From: CAYUYM01 sp964449305
GTDB taxonomy: Bacteria; Bacteroidota; Ignavibacteria; SZUA-365; CAYQST01
Reading direction: 5' to 3'
Length of the DNA stretch: 18,903 nt
Assembly: GCA_964449305.1 (NCBI GenBank)
Contig: CAYUYM010000047.1
Location: forward strand, 1-18,903
Positions 6,762-14,800 of the stretch are shown here, in pieces (the first letter of the stretch is position 1; every line of letters begins with the position of its first letter). The position numbers were made by a program, and so were the translations under genes. Below the pieces are notes generated by a model. That model made no database searches and was not told the origin of the DNA. It saw nothing but the letters and a program-made list of their open reading frames with translations.

Positions 6762-8465
6762 TCAGGACAACTGAAATTCGGCCATGCGCAGAAGGAACTT
6801 GAGAAGCGCATTGAGTTTGTTTGTCACGGCCGCCTTTTTCTGGGTGTTCGTGGGGTTGGCGAGGTGATCGGCCCATTCCACGGACCATTCGTAATCGGGG
6901 AGCCCGGGGAGGAAGACGTTGGTGAGCAGATGGTCCTTCTGCTTCGCCGTGAGATCGAGGGAGAGGAGATCGCTGCAGAACTCAGCGATGAGGATGCGTG
7001 GATCGGCGGGTGTGGATGTTGCCTTTGCGAGGGCAATGACATCCACGGGGAATTTCGTGCCCGACACCTTCTTCCCATCGATGAGGGCGTCCGAGACGCC
7101 ACCGCGGAGTGGCAGCGTGACGGAGTTGATCCAGAGTTCATGGAATTGCGGGGACTGGTAATACGCCGGCCAGCCGGCCACGGAAGGCGGTTCGAACAGA
7201 TCCATCTGCTGCGTCTGCAGGGAGGCGGCAATGCTGAAGAAGGCGTTGTAGGCCGCGAGCTGATCCGTTGCAGGATCGGGCACGGAAGCGTTGAGGCGGG
7301 TGAGAATGTCGAGCGTGAAATCCGCCGGGTTCTTGATGATGCAATGCATGGCGTTGTCGGCGAAGAAGTGGGCGGATTGGAAGAGTGCCGCCAGCACCGG
7401 CCGTATCTCGTAGTTCGATGAGCGCAGGATGTCGGCGAGGGGGGTGATGATGGTGGCCTCGACGCCGGCATCGATGTCGTAGTACACGAACCAGCGGTAG
7501 ATTTTCCGACAGATGGCCTTGGCGGTTTCGGTCTGGTTGAAGATCATGGTGATGAGATCGTCGAGTTCGTTCGCACCCTCGGCACCCGCGCGCCCCGTGA
7601 TGACGGTGTTCTGATAGGCATGGGAGAAGGTCTTGTCCGTGGCGTCGTGATTGGAGGCGACGAACTGTGAGGTGAAGCCGGTGCGGACATCGCGCCAGCC
7701 AGTCAGGACGCGGGCTGCTTCACGGACATCGGTTTCGGTGTAGTGCGTATAGTCGCCGGGTGCAACTTCCGGGCCCTTGCCGATGGTGAAGAGCTCCTGG
7801 AGTTCACGGGCGAAGTTCTCGTTGGGTCTGCCCTTGGTGTTGGCATTGCCGTTGAGATAGACGAGCATGGCCGGATCGATGGTGATCTGGCGGACGAGTG
7901 TTCTGAAATTGCCAAGCGCGTGCTGCCGGAGGAGCTGGTTCTGGATGTGCATGTACTTCGTGATGCCGACGGTGGAGAGTTCCGTCGCGAAGTGGTTGTG
8001 CCAGAAGAGAGTCATCTTCTCGCGGATGTTGGGCACGGGATCGCGCATGAGCGACACCCACCAGGCCTTGAAGCCGGCGCGGTAGTAGCCATCGAGGGCG
8101 GTGGTGTATTCGGACCAGAGATAAATGCGTTTGCTGCCGCTGGGATTGTTGATATCGACGGGGCCATAGCCGACGGGGTCGGTGGGAGCCGGGCGGGCCT
8201 CGAGGAGGAACTGGAGCGCAGCGGAGAGGGACATGGCGGCGAGTTGCTTTGCATGGACGCGCGTGCTGCCGAAGGTGAGGCGGCGCAGGAGGTGTTCCGC
8301 ATGCTCCTCGTCCCACGGCCCGGAGTAGGGTTCGAGTCCCGCATTGGAGCGGCGGAGTGGCGGCCGGGAGGCGTACCATGCGCGATCATCGGCAAGCGGT
8401 GGCGACGATGGGGGCACATCCGGCCGTGAGCGGAGGGAAGAGCGGAGGAAGGAGCGGCGGTTCAT
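6762..8465 (-). CDS. DUF1800 family protein
   Basis: DUF1800 protein, function unknown, the usual operon partner of DUF1501. From the ATG at 8465 it has 567 residues. Landmarks are HLLRRLTFGST at 58-68, REKMTLFWHNHFAT at 148-161, the segment at 197-229 containing NENFARELQELFTIG, YTETDVREAARVLTGW at 242-257 and a C-terminal part ending in LRMAEFQLS. The open frame extends to 8519, but GAGG lies 8 bases before 8465 and MNRRSFLR is the usual opening of such proteins. The N-terminus has a twin-arginine-like RRSFLR at 3-8 but no hydrophobic segment after it (next residues are SSLRSRPDVPPSSPP), so a working signal peptide is doubtful. It has no T9SS sorting domain. It is first in the operon, with DUF1501 30 bases downstream. 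Confidence 0.92.
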   Translation of the reverse strand: MNRRSFLRSSLRSRPDVPPSSPPLADDRAWYASRPPLRRSNAGLEPYSGPWDEEHAEHLLRRLTFGSTRVHAKQLAAMSLSAALQFLLEARPAPTDPVGYGPVDINNPSGSKRIYLWSEYTTALDGYYRAGFKAWWVSLMRDPVPNIREKMTLFWHNHFATELSTVGITKYMHIQNQLLRQHALGNFRTLVRQITIDPAMLVYLNGNANTKGRPNENFARELQELFTIGKGPEVAPGDYTHYTETDVREAARVLTGWRDVRTGFTSQFVASNHDATDKTFSHAYQNTVITGRAGAEGANELDDLITMIFNQTETAKAICRKIYRWFVYYDIDAGVEATIITPLADILRSSNYEIRPVLAALFQSAHFFADNAMHCIIKNPADFTLDILTRLNASVPDPATDQLAAYNAFFSIAASLQTQQMDLFEPPSVAGWPAYYQSPQFHELWINSVTLPLRGGVSDALIDGKKVSGTKFPVDVIALAKATSTPADPRILIAEFCSDLLSLDLTAKQKDHLLTNVFLPGLPDYEWSVEWADHLANPTNTQKKAAVTNKLNALLKFLLRMAEFQLS

Positions 8466-8495
8466 GGATGGATCCTCGTGGAAGAATGCGATCGG

Positions 8496-8505
8496 GGAAG
8501 ATACG
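8496..8505 (-). promoter_or_regulatory. Candidate promoter element in front of DUF1800
   Basis: On the minus strand this reads CGTATCTTCC, ending 30 bases before the DUF1800 start codon. The same ten bases occur on the plus strand in front of the divergent gene at a similar distance. The TAnnTTCC core resembles the Bacteroidota -7 box TAnnTTTG only loosely, and no matching upstream box was found. Confidence 0.35.
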
Positions 8506-8554
8506 GTGTGATGGAACACGGCGAAAGGGATGGCGGGGGTCGGAATTGCGGGGA

Positions 8555-8606
8555 GTGGGGACCTATAGGTCTTCTAAGACTTCTAAGAAGACCTATAGGT
8601 CCCCAC
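8555..8606. repeat. 52-nt palindromic element with 21-bp perfect arms
   Basis: Bases 8555-8575 are the exact reverse complement of 8586-8606, with a ten-base loop. Each arm contains the 12-bp perfect palindrome GACCTATAGGTC (8560-8571 and 8590-8601), with centres exactly 30 bp apart. Between them CTTCTAAGA is repeated in tandem at 8571-8579 and 8580-8588. It lies between divergent genes, outside both candidate promoter motifs. It could be a dispersed REP-type or non-autonomous repeat, or a double operator; it lacks the T tract and placement of a terminator. Confidence 0.9.
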
Positions 8607-8636
8607 CCAACCGGATGGGCGGTCCCAGCGTTTGTT

Positions 8637-8646
8637 CGTATCTTCC
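8637..8646 (+). promoter_or_regulatory. Candidate promoter element in front of the phospholipase-like gene
   Basis: CGTATCTTCC ends 28 bases before the ATG at 8675 and is identical to the motif in front of DUF1800 on the opposite strand. A similar TAATTTCC lies 30 bases before the start at 9766. The repetition at a fixed distance suggests a shared -10/-7-like element, but no transcription start is known. Confidence 0.35.
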
Positions 8647-8674
8647 ATCCGGGACATACATCGAAGGACATGCC

Positions 8675-9649
8675 ATGCCTGCAAACATCGCGCATCTGCT
8701 CATCGCCAACACGGCCTACGACTCCATCCGCACCCGTCATCCGGACGTCGCGGATGAGATCCTCAACAAGAACAACTTCTTCTACCTCGGCGCTTTGGGA
8801 CCCGATCTGCCGAGCTACAAGACTTCCGAACTGGTGCGGGGGGCGCTCTCCCACCTCCTTCTCCGACCCTTCGTCGCCGAGCTGAACCCCCGTGAACAGG
8901 ACGCCTCCTTCTTCCTCCACTCGATCCATCCGCACCTGTTTCCCTACTTCCTCATGGAAACCAACCACACCTTCTGCGAAATCCGCAGGGGCCGCATCGT
9001 GCCCAACGAGTTCAACCGCGCCGTGTTCGTCTTCGCCCTGGGGTATGTGACGCACATCGCCGCGGACCAGGTGGTGCACCAGCTTGTGCGCGAGCTCGTC
9101 GGCCCGTATTACCGCTCCATCACCACCTCGCAGCAGCATTCGGACTGCGAGGTGCACCAGGACGTCTTTCTCTTCCGCACCCTCTTCCCCGACCGCGAGT
9201 ATCGTCGCACCATACAATCCGACCAGATCGACATCTCACGCGAGCCGTTTGCGGACGACTACGATTCCTTCTGCAACCTGCTCTCGCTTTCCCTGTCCAA
9301 GGCGGGCTACGGCATCATCACCCGCTCCGACATCGATGGGTGGCTCGATGGCATACAGCTCACCTTTCGACTCATGCACGAACTCGGTCCCTATGTGAAG
9401 GTGATGGAGGAGGTGGGCGCGATGCGGGATCCGGAAAGTCATCCACAGTATCACCGGTACTTCCATGGAGACACGTTCAACTACATGCGGTACTTTCATG
9501 CCGCCGTTGAACTCGCCTGCACCTACATCGATGCGGTGAATGCGCTCTGGGCCGCGCCGGATTTCTCTCATGCCCTCTTTGAGCGCTGGTGCCGGGCAGT
9601 GCAGCCTCACGATCTCACATCACCCTTCTTCACGCTTCCCGCCGCATAA
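8675..9649 (+). CDS. Zinc-dependent phospholipase C-like protein
   Basis: Member of the zinc-dependent phospholipase C (Zn_dep_PLPC) family. From the ATG at 8675 it has 324 residues, with AAGGA placed 6 bases upstream; the longer open frame back to 8357 runs antisense into DUF1800 and is discarded. Landmarks are MPANIAHLLIANTAY at the N-terminus (His7), LGALGPDLP at 38-46 and GYVTHIAADQVVHQLV at 123-138, where His127, Asp131 and His135 are likely metal ligands. Further candidates are His161 and Asp163 in EVHQDV. There is no signal peptide, so it is probably cytosolic, unlike secreted clostridial phospholipase C. The natural substrate is unknown. It is divergent from DUF1800 and shares a palindrome-containing intergenic region with it. 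Confidence 0.8.
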   Translation: MPANIAHLLIANTAYDSIRTRHPDVADEILNKNNFFYLGALGPDLPSYKTSELVRGALSHLLLRPFVAELNPREQDASFFLHSIHPHLFPYFLMETNHTFCEIRRGRIVPNEFNRAVFVFALGYVTHIAADQVVHQLVRELVGPYYRSITTSQQHSDCEVHQDVFLFRTLFPDREYRRTIQSDQIDISREPFADDYDSFCNLLSLSLSKAGYGIITRSDIDGWLDGIQLTFRLMHELGPYVKVMEEVGAMRDPESHPQYHRYFHGDTFNYMRYFHAAVELACTYIDAVNALWAAPDFSHALFERWCRAVQPHDLTSPFFTLPAA

Positions 9650-9681
9650 GTGCCCAACCACCTCACGCATCCCTTCAACTC

Positions 9682-9697
9682 TTCAACCCGGCTTGAA
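9682..9697. terminator. Short inverted repeat after the phospholipase-like gene
   Basis: TTCAA at 9682-9686 and TTGAA at 9693-9697 flank CCCGGC, which can pair further inside, 33 bases past the stop at 9649. The stem is short and there is no T run, so it is at best a weak terminator or a binding site. Confidence 0.2.
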
Positions 9698-9704
9698 CTC
9701 AACC

Positions 9705-9735
9705 TTGCCATTCCCGGCACAGTTCGATAATTTCC
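9705..9735 (+). promoter_or_regulatory. Candidate promoter for the small gene and FAD dehydrogenase
   Basis: TTGCCA at 9705-9710 and GATAAT at 9726-9731 resemble sigma-70 boxes but are only 15 bases apart. The overlapping TAATTTCC (9728-9735) matches the TAnnTTCC pattern of the two upstream motifs and also lies 30 bases before a start codon (9766). An imperfect direct repeat (TTCCCGGCACAGTTC at 9711-9725, TTTCCGGCAGTTTC at 9731-9744) overlaps it. Confidence 0.3.
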
Positions 9736-9765
9736 GGCAGTTTCACCATCACACACGCTGCCGAC

Positions 9766-10194
9766 ATGATTCGCTACACCATAGACAAATCCAGCCTTCA
9801 TGAACTGCTTGAAAAGATCGGGCTTCTGCGTCCCGGTGAGCGGCTCGCCTTTGTGGACAACCTGTCGCTTCTTGACCGGAGCGAGGACCGCATCACCGTG
9901 GCCGTGGAGCGGTCGCCGGAACTGGGCGTGAAGCCCATCGAGGAGATGACCGAGAACGAGCTGAAGGAACATTTCGTGCGCATCGCCTCGCTGGAGATCG
10001 TGCTGCATCAGGAGAAGAGCCGGCTGTCGGAAAGCATGGTGGCATTGATGGCCGAGATGGAGCGGCGTTCCGTGGAGCGGCCCACCGAGGCCGAGTACAT
10101 CCCCGACGACGTGGAGGAACACATCCGTGAACAGCTCCGCCATCTGCTCGACCCCGAAGCCACCGGGCCTGCGTCACACGACGACATTCCCTGA
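9766..10194 (+). CDS. Small unknown protein with a predicted coiled coil
   Basis: A 142-residue acidic protein that I do not recognise. Residues 1-60 look globular (MIRYTIDKSSLHELLEKIGLL at the start). Residues about 65-110 (ENELKEHFVRIASLEIVLHQ and on through ESMVALMAEMERR) have heptad-like hydrophobic spacing and probably form a coiled coil. The end is acidic and low in hydrophobics (ASHDDIP). There is no signal peptide or membrane segment. The ATG at 9766 has no Shine-Dalgarno sequence. It ends 14 bases before the FAD dehydrogenase gene and is probably cotranscribed with it. That it is a real gene rests on this spacing, the promoter-like sequence in front and the natural protein composition. 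Confidence 0.72.
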   Translation: MIRYTIDKSSLHELLEKIGLLRPGERLAFVDNLSLLDRSEDRITVAVERSPELGVKPIEEMTENELKEHFVRIASLEIVLHQEKSRLSESMVALMAEMERRSVERPTEAEYIPDDVEEHIREQLRHLLDPEATGPASHDDIP

Positions 10195-10208
10195 TTCGCG
10201 CCGCATCC

Positions 10209-11789
10209 ATGTCCGTCATCCAGCTCACCTTTCCCTTCGCCCACACCGAGGATGACGTGCGTCGGGCCGTGGAGCAGCGTTTCGGCGCGGGCGCCCCGTT
10301 CCGCATCCTGAAGCGCAGCATCGACGCGCGTCACCACCGTTCCATCCGCGTGGAGTACTCCGTGACCCCGGACTGCTCCGATCCTGTCGATGCGATACGC
10401 ACGGCCGTTGCACAGCGGTGCGACATGCTGCTGCGCCGTGTCGGCGATGCACCGCTGCCGACCGCCGTGGTGGTGGGCGCCGGCCCGGGCGGGCTCTTCA
10501 GCGCACTCTGGCTTTCGATGCACGGACTGCGGCCTATCCTGCTGGAGCAGGGCCCCCCCATGGCGCAGCGCCTGCGCGACATGGCCGCCTTCATGAAGCG
10601 CGGTGAATTCCATCCGCACTCGAACATCTGCTTCGGCGCGGGCGGGGCGGGCGCGTACTCCGACGGCAAGCTCATCACACGCATCAAGTCCCCCTTCATC
10701 AGCTTCGTGATGGCTGTGTTCACCGAGGCCGGCGGCGACCCGTCGATACGCTATGTCTACAACCCGCATCTCGGCTCCAACCGCATCCGGCGCTGCATCG
10801 TGACGCTTCTCGACACACTCCGGAAGCGGGGCGTCGACATCCGCCACGACACGCGCTTCCTCCGCTTCACCGAGGCGCGGGATGGGTCGGCGGTGGTCCA
10901 CACCTCCGCCGGCGACATCACCGATGTGCGCTGCCTCGTGATGGCAACCGGGCACTCTGCACGCGACACCTACGCATCCCTGCGTGCGCAGGAGGTGGCG
11001 ATGGAGGCCAAGGATTTCGCGGTGGGCGTGCGTGTGGAACACCCCTCCCACTTCATCAATGCCGTGCGCTATGGTTCCGGCTATGAGGATCGCTACCCCG
11101 GCATCGAGACCGCGCAATATCGCTTTGCGAAATCCTGGAAGGAGCAGAACCGCGCGGTGTACTCCTTCTGCATGTGCCCGGGCGGCCATGTGATCAACGC
11201 AGGAACGTCGACCGACGGGGTCGTGACCAACGGCATGAGCAATGCGCTCAAGGCGGGACGCTTCTCCAATGCCGCCTTCGTGGTGAATGTGACGCAGGAG
11301 GATCTCGCGCGCCTCGGGCATGACGGCATCGAGGCGGGGATCGCGTTCCAGCGGGATCTGGAGGAGCAGTGCCGGGCGGCGGTGAACGCGCCGGGATCCT
11401 GCCACATCCTCCCGGCGCAGCGCCTCACGGATTTCATGGAGGTCCGGCCGTCCGCATCCGTCGGGGAGCATTCGTGCATGAGCCCGGCGGCGACGGCGCC
11501 GATCCACACCCTGTTTCCCCGCATCATCGCCTCGGCGCTGCGACGCGGGCTTGCAGACGCCGACCGCACCATGCCGGGTTTCGCGACGCATCCGCAGGCG
11601 CTCATCTTTGCGCCCGAGACGCGCACCTCCTCCCCCCTGCGCATCCTGCGGGATGCAGAGTCCTGCTCCTCGCCCGATCGCCCCTTCCTCTTCCCCTGCG
11701 GCGAGGGGGCGGGCTACGCGGGCGGCATCACCTCGGCCGCGGTGGATGGCATCCGCTGCGCGGAACGCTTCATCGACACGCTTGTCTGA
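10209..11789 (+). CDS. FAD-dependent dehydrogenase of the COG2509 type
   Basis: A 526-residue flavoprotein of the uncharacterised FAD-dependent dehydrogenase family I associate with COG2509. Residues 1-80 form the extra N-terminal domain usual in this family (MSVIQLTFPFAHTEDDVRRA). The Rossmann nucleotide-binding motif VVVGAGPGGLFSAL is at 87-100 with LLEQG at 111-115 as the end of the second strand. FGAGGAGAYSDGKLITR at 142-158 is a family signature, and a second FAD-contacting motif, CGEGAGYAGGIT, is at 497-508. The length fits the family. No signal peptide; cytosolic. The physiological substrate is unknown for the family as a whole. It follows the small coiled-coil gene by 14 bases, in what looks like a two-gene operon. 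There is no clear ribosome site before the ATG. Confidence 0.9.
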   Translation: MSVIQLTFPFAHTEDDVRRAVEQRFGAGAPFRILKRSIDARHHRSIRVEYSVTPDCSDPVDAIRTAVAQRCDMLLRRVGDAPLPTAVVVGAGPGGLFSALWLSMHGLRPILLEQGPPMAQRLRDMAAFMKRGEFHPHSNICFGAGGAGAYSDGKLITRIKSPFISFVMAVFTEAGGDPSIRYVYNPHLGSNRIRRCIVTLLDTLRKRGVDIRHDTRFLRFTEARDGSAVVHTSAGDITDVRCLVMATGHSARDTYASLRAQEVAMEAKDFAVGVRVEHPSHFINAVRYGSGYEDRYPGIETAQYRFAKSWKEQNRAVYSFCMCPGGHVINAGTSTDGVVTNGMSNALKAGRFSNAAFVVNVTQEDLARLGHDGIEAGIAFQRDLEEQCRAAVNAPGSCHILPAQRLTDFMEVRPSASVGEHSCMSPAATAPIHTLFPRIIASALRRGLADADRTMPGFATHPQALIFAPETRTSSPLRILRDAESCSSPDRPFLFPCGEGAGYAGGITSAAVDGIRCAERFIDTLV

Positions 11790-11868
11790 CAGACCACCGC
11801 GCGACCCCTGTCAGGGTTGCACACCATTCTCATCCCCTCCCCACGATCGACATCCTTCCGGATCCGCC

Positions 11869-14800
11869 ATGCGCATGCATACCGCCCGATTGTTTCTGCT
11901 GCTTCTCCTCACCTCCTCCATCGCCGCGGCACAGGGCTGGACCTGGACGAAGCAGCCGATCGCCCAACCCGTCCCCAAGCTCTGGGGTGTCTCGATGTTC
12001 GACACCTCGCGCGGCCTGGCCTGCGGCGAGTCCTACATCTACCTCCCGATCACGATCTCGGGCATGCTGCGCAAGGATCCAGGGGATCCGACATGGAAAC
12101 TTGTGGATCCCTTCGCCTCCTTCAACCCGCCCCTCACCTCCTCCATCGTCTTCCAGTACTTCAGCGCCGTGTGTGCCGTGCCCGGCACAAGCCGCGCCTT
12201 TGCCTGCGGCAACTCCGTCGGGGGGATCAACACGCTCTACCGCTCCGACGACTACGGTCAGACCTGGACGTTGATGGTGAACGGCATGACGGTGACCGCG
12301 AATCTGTTCGAAGTGTATTTCAAATCCGCGGACTCGGGCGTCACCGCAGGCAGCGGTGGCACGGCGTACTTCACGGGCAACGGTGGCGCCAGCTGGACCA
12401 AGATCACCACGGTGACCACCGAAACGTTCTACGGTGTGCACACTTCTGCGGCCGGTCCGCACTGGTATCTCACCGGGAGCAACAAGACCATCCGCAAGTG
12501 GATGGCCCCCTCATCATCCTGGTCCATCAGCCCGTCGAGCATCCCCGGCCCCGCGAATGCACGCATCGAAGGCGTGCACTGTGTGAACTCCACCACCACT
12601 TTTTTCGGCGTCGGCACGGATGTGGTGATGAGCAATGACTGGGGAACCACCTACACCGCCCTGCCGCCCATCACACCATCCACATCCACCCTGTACACGG
12701 TGTGGTTCTTCGACCCGCAGACCGGTTGGGCCGCAGGTTCCTACGGCGACCTTCATTACACATCGAACGGAGGCAGCACCTGGAGCAGCTACGCTGCAAG
12801 CCCGTCGGGCACTTCAGGAAACCTCACCCAGTTCAGCTTCGTCGACCCGACCGCGGGCTGGGCCACGGGGCCGTTTGGTGGCACGGGCCAGGGCTGGATC
12901 ATCGCGATGCAGCCGGGGGTGATGCCCGACATCTCCCAGTCCGACACACTCGCAGATTTCGGCACCATGACCTGCGGGACCTTCGTGCAGACGGCGATCA
13001 CGCTCTCCAACAGCGGCACCGACACGCTGCGCATCCAGTCCGGAGGGATCACACTGCCCGCTGGCATCATCATGGTCCCGCCACCGTCCTACCCCATCGT
13101 CCTCCCGCCGGGCGATTCGCGCAGCATCACGCTGCAATGGACACCCATCCCCAACCAGCCGGACTCCATCGCCGCCGGAACGCGCATCAGCGTCGTGTCC
13201 AACGACGCGGATCACACTCCATGGTTCATCCGACTGAAGGGGCGGCGGACCATTTCGCGCATGACTGCAGGGGTGCAGACAGGCACACCGGTGGCATGCG
13301 TGCAGAGCAACACCGGAACGGACATTCCCTACACGGTGAGCGGCAATGCGGATCCCATGCTCATCGGTTGGGAGTTCGTGTCCGGTGACGACAACTTCAC
13401 GCTTCAGGATCCGCCACCTGGCACCATGCTGTCCGGCCCCGGATTGCTGAGGATCGATTTCACTCCCGCGGCTCGTGGCAACAGGAAGGGGTTCTATCGC
13501 ATCATCTCCGGCAACCCTGCATGCCCGGATACGCAGGTGGTGGCAGTCACCGGCCTTGGCATCGGCCCGGCACTCATGGTCGTGACCTCGCCCGTCTCCT
13601 TCGGCCGCACCTGCCCGCTCTTCCCGGTCGACCGCGAATTCCTCATCATCAACACCTCCGATGGCGTGGCCACCGTGGATGCGATCACGCACGTGTCAGG
13701 TTCGGGACTGTTTTCCATTGTGACCCCACCACTGCCCTCGCGCCCGCTGGGTGTGAACGACACGCTTCGTGTGCAGGTGCTCTTCTCGCCCGGAGCTGCT
13801 GATGTGGGCATCTTCACGGCACGCTTCTCCATCACCCTCCGCACGGATCAACCCTCCCCGGCTGGGTGCTCCGCGGATTTCCCTGTGGAGTTCACCGCGG
13901 AATCCGCCGCCCCCGACATCCGCATCGATCCCCTGCCGGTGGACTTCGGCCCGGTGGTGACCGGCACAGGGCGTACACGGACGGTGACGGTGACGAACCG
14001 TGGGACAACCCCGGTGCGCATCGCGCAGATCAAGATGGGTACAACTCCCGCATCGTTGACCACCACCGGAGCTCCGACGCTCCCGAAGATGCTGGGACCA
14101 AACGAGAGCTTCTCCTTTTCGCTGAACTACAAACCACTGAAGGCTGAGACGCTGGCAGTGGTGATGGAGGTGAGCTGGGACGATCCCTGCCGCGCCGCTG
14201 TGCAGGTGCCGGTGACGGGCGAGGGGACGACACCTCCGCGCATCGTACTTCCCGCCGCACTCGATTTCGGCGTGCAACTCTGTCCCACACCAGTGGTGAG
14301 GACATTTGTCATCCGAAACGCTGGTGACGGTCCGCTCGAGATCACATCGATGAAGACCGTCGGGGCGCATCCGTCGCATTTCCGCCTCATCGATCCGATC
14401 CCGCCGCTGACCATCGCGCGCGGAGATTCGGTGATCGTCACCCTTCACTACGACGCGCCCCTCAACGGGACGAGCTCGGCCGAGCTGCGCATCGTGCACA
14501 ACGACCCGGGCCGCGGCTACGAATCGATCGTGCTGCTGACGGGTGAGCGGCAATCACCCGGCATCACGGTGGAGGGCGACACCCTGACCACGATGACGGC
14601 CTGTCCCATGAAGCCGGTGACGCGCGTGTTCACGGTGCGCAACACGGGCAACGCTCCGGTGACGCTGGAGCGCCTGGGCACCCAGGGGGGAGGTGGCGAG
14701 TTTGGCATCACCGGTCCGGCGCTTCCCACCGTGCTTGCGGTGGGAGACACGATCTCCTTCACGCTCACCTTCACGCCGCCGAACCCCGGAGGCTTCGTCG

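Noticed and set aside
5802..7421. 539-codon plus-strand frame opposite DUF1501/DUF1800
   Set aside because: It spans two real genes on the other strand and has no recognisable domain; the composition is that of an antisense shadow.
10008..11591. 527-codon minus-strand frame opposite the FAD dehydrogenase
   Set aside because: It is Arg/His/Ala-rich with no family motifs, while the plus strand has clear FAD-binding motifs throughout.
11784..11820. Small palindromes GTCTGACAGAC and CCCTGTCAGGG after the FAD gene
   Set aside because: The stems are only five bases and the first overlaps the stop codon; too weak to call a terminator.
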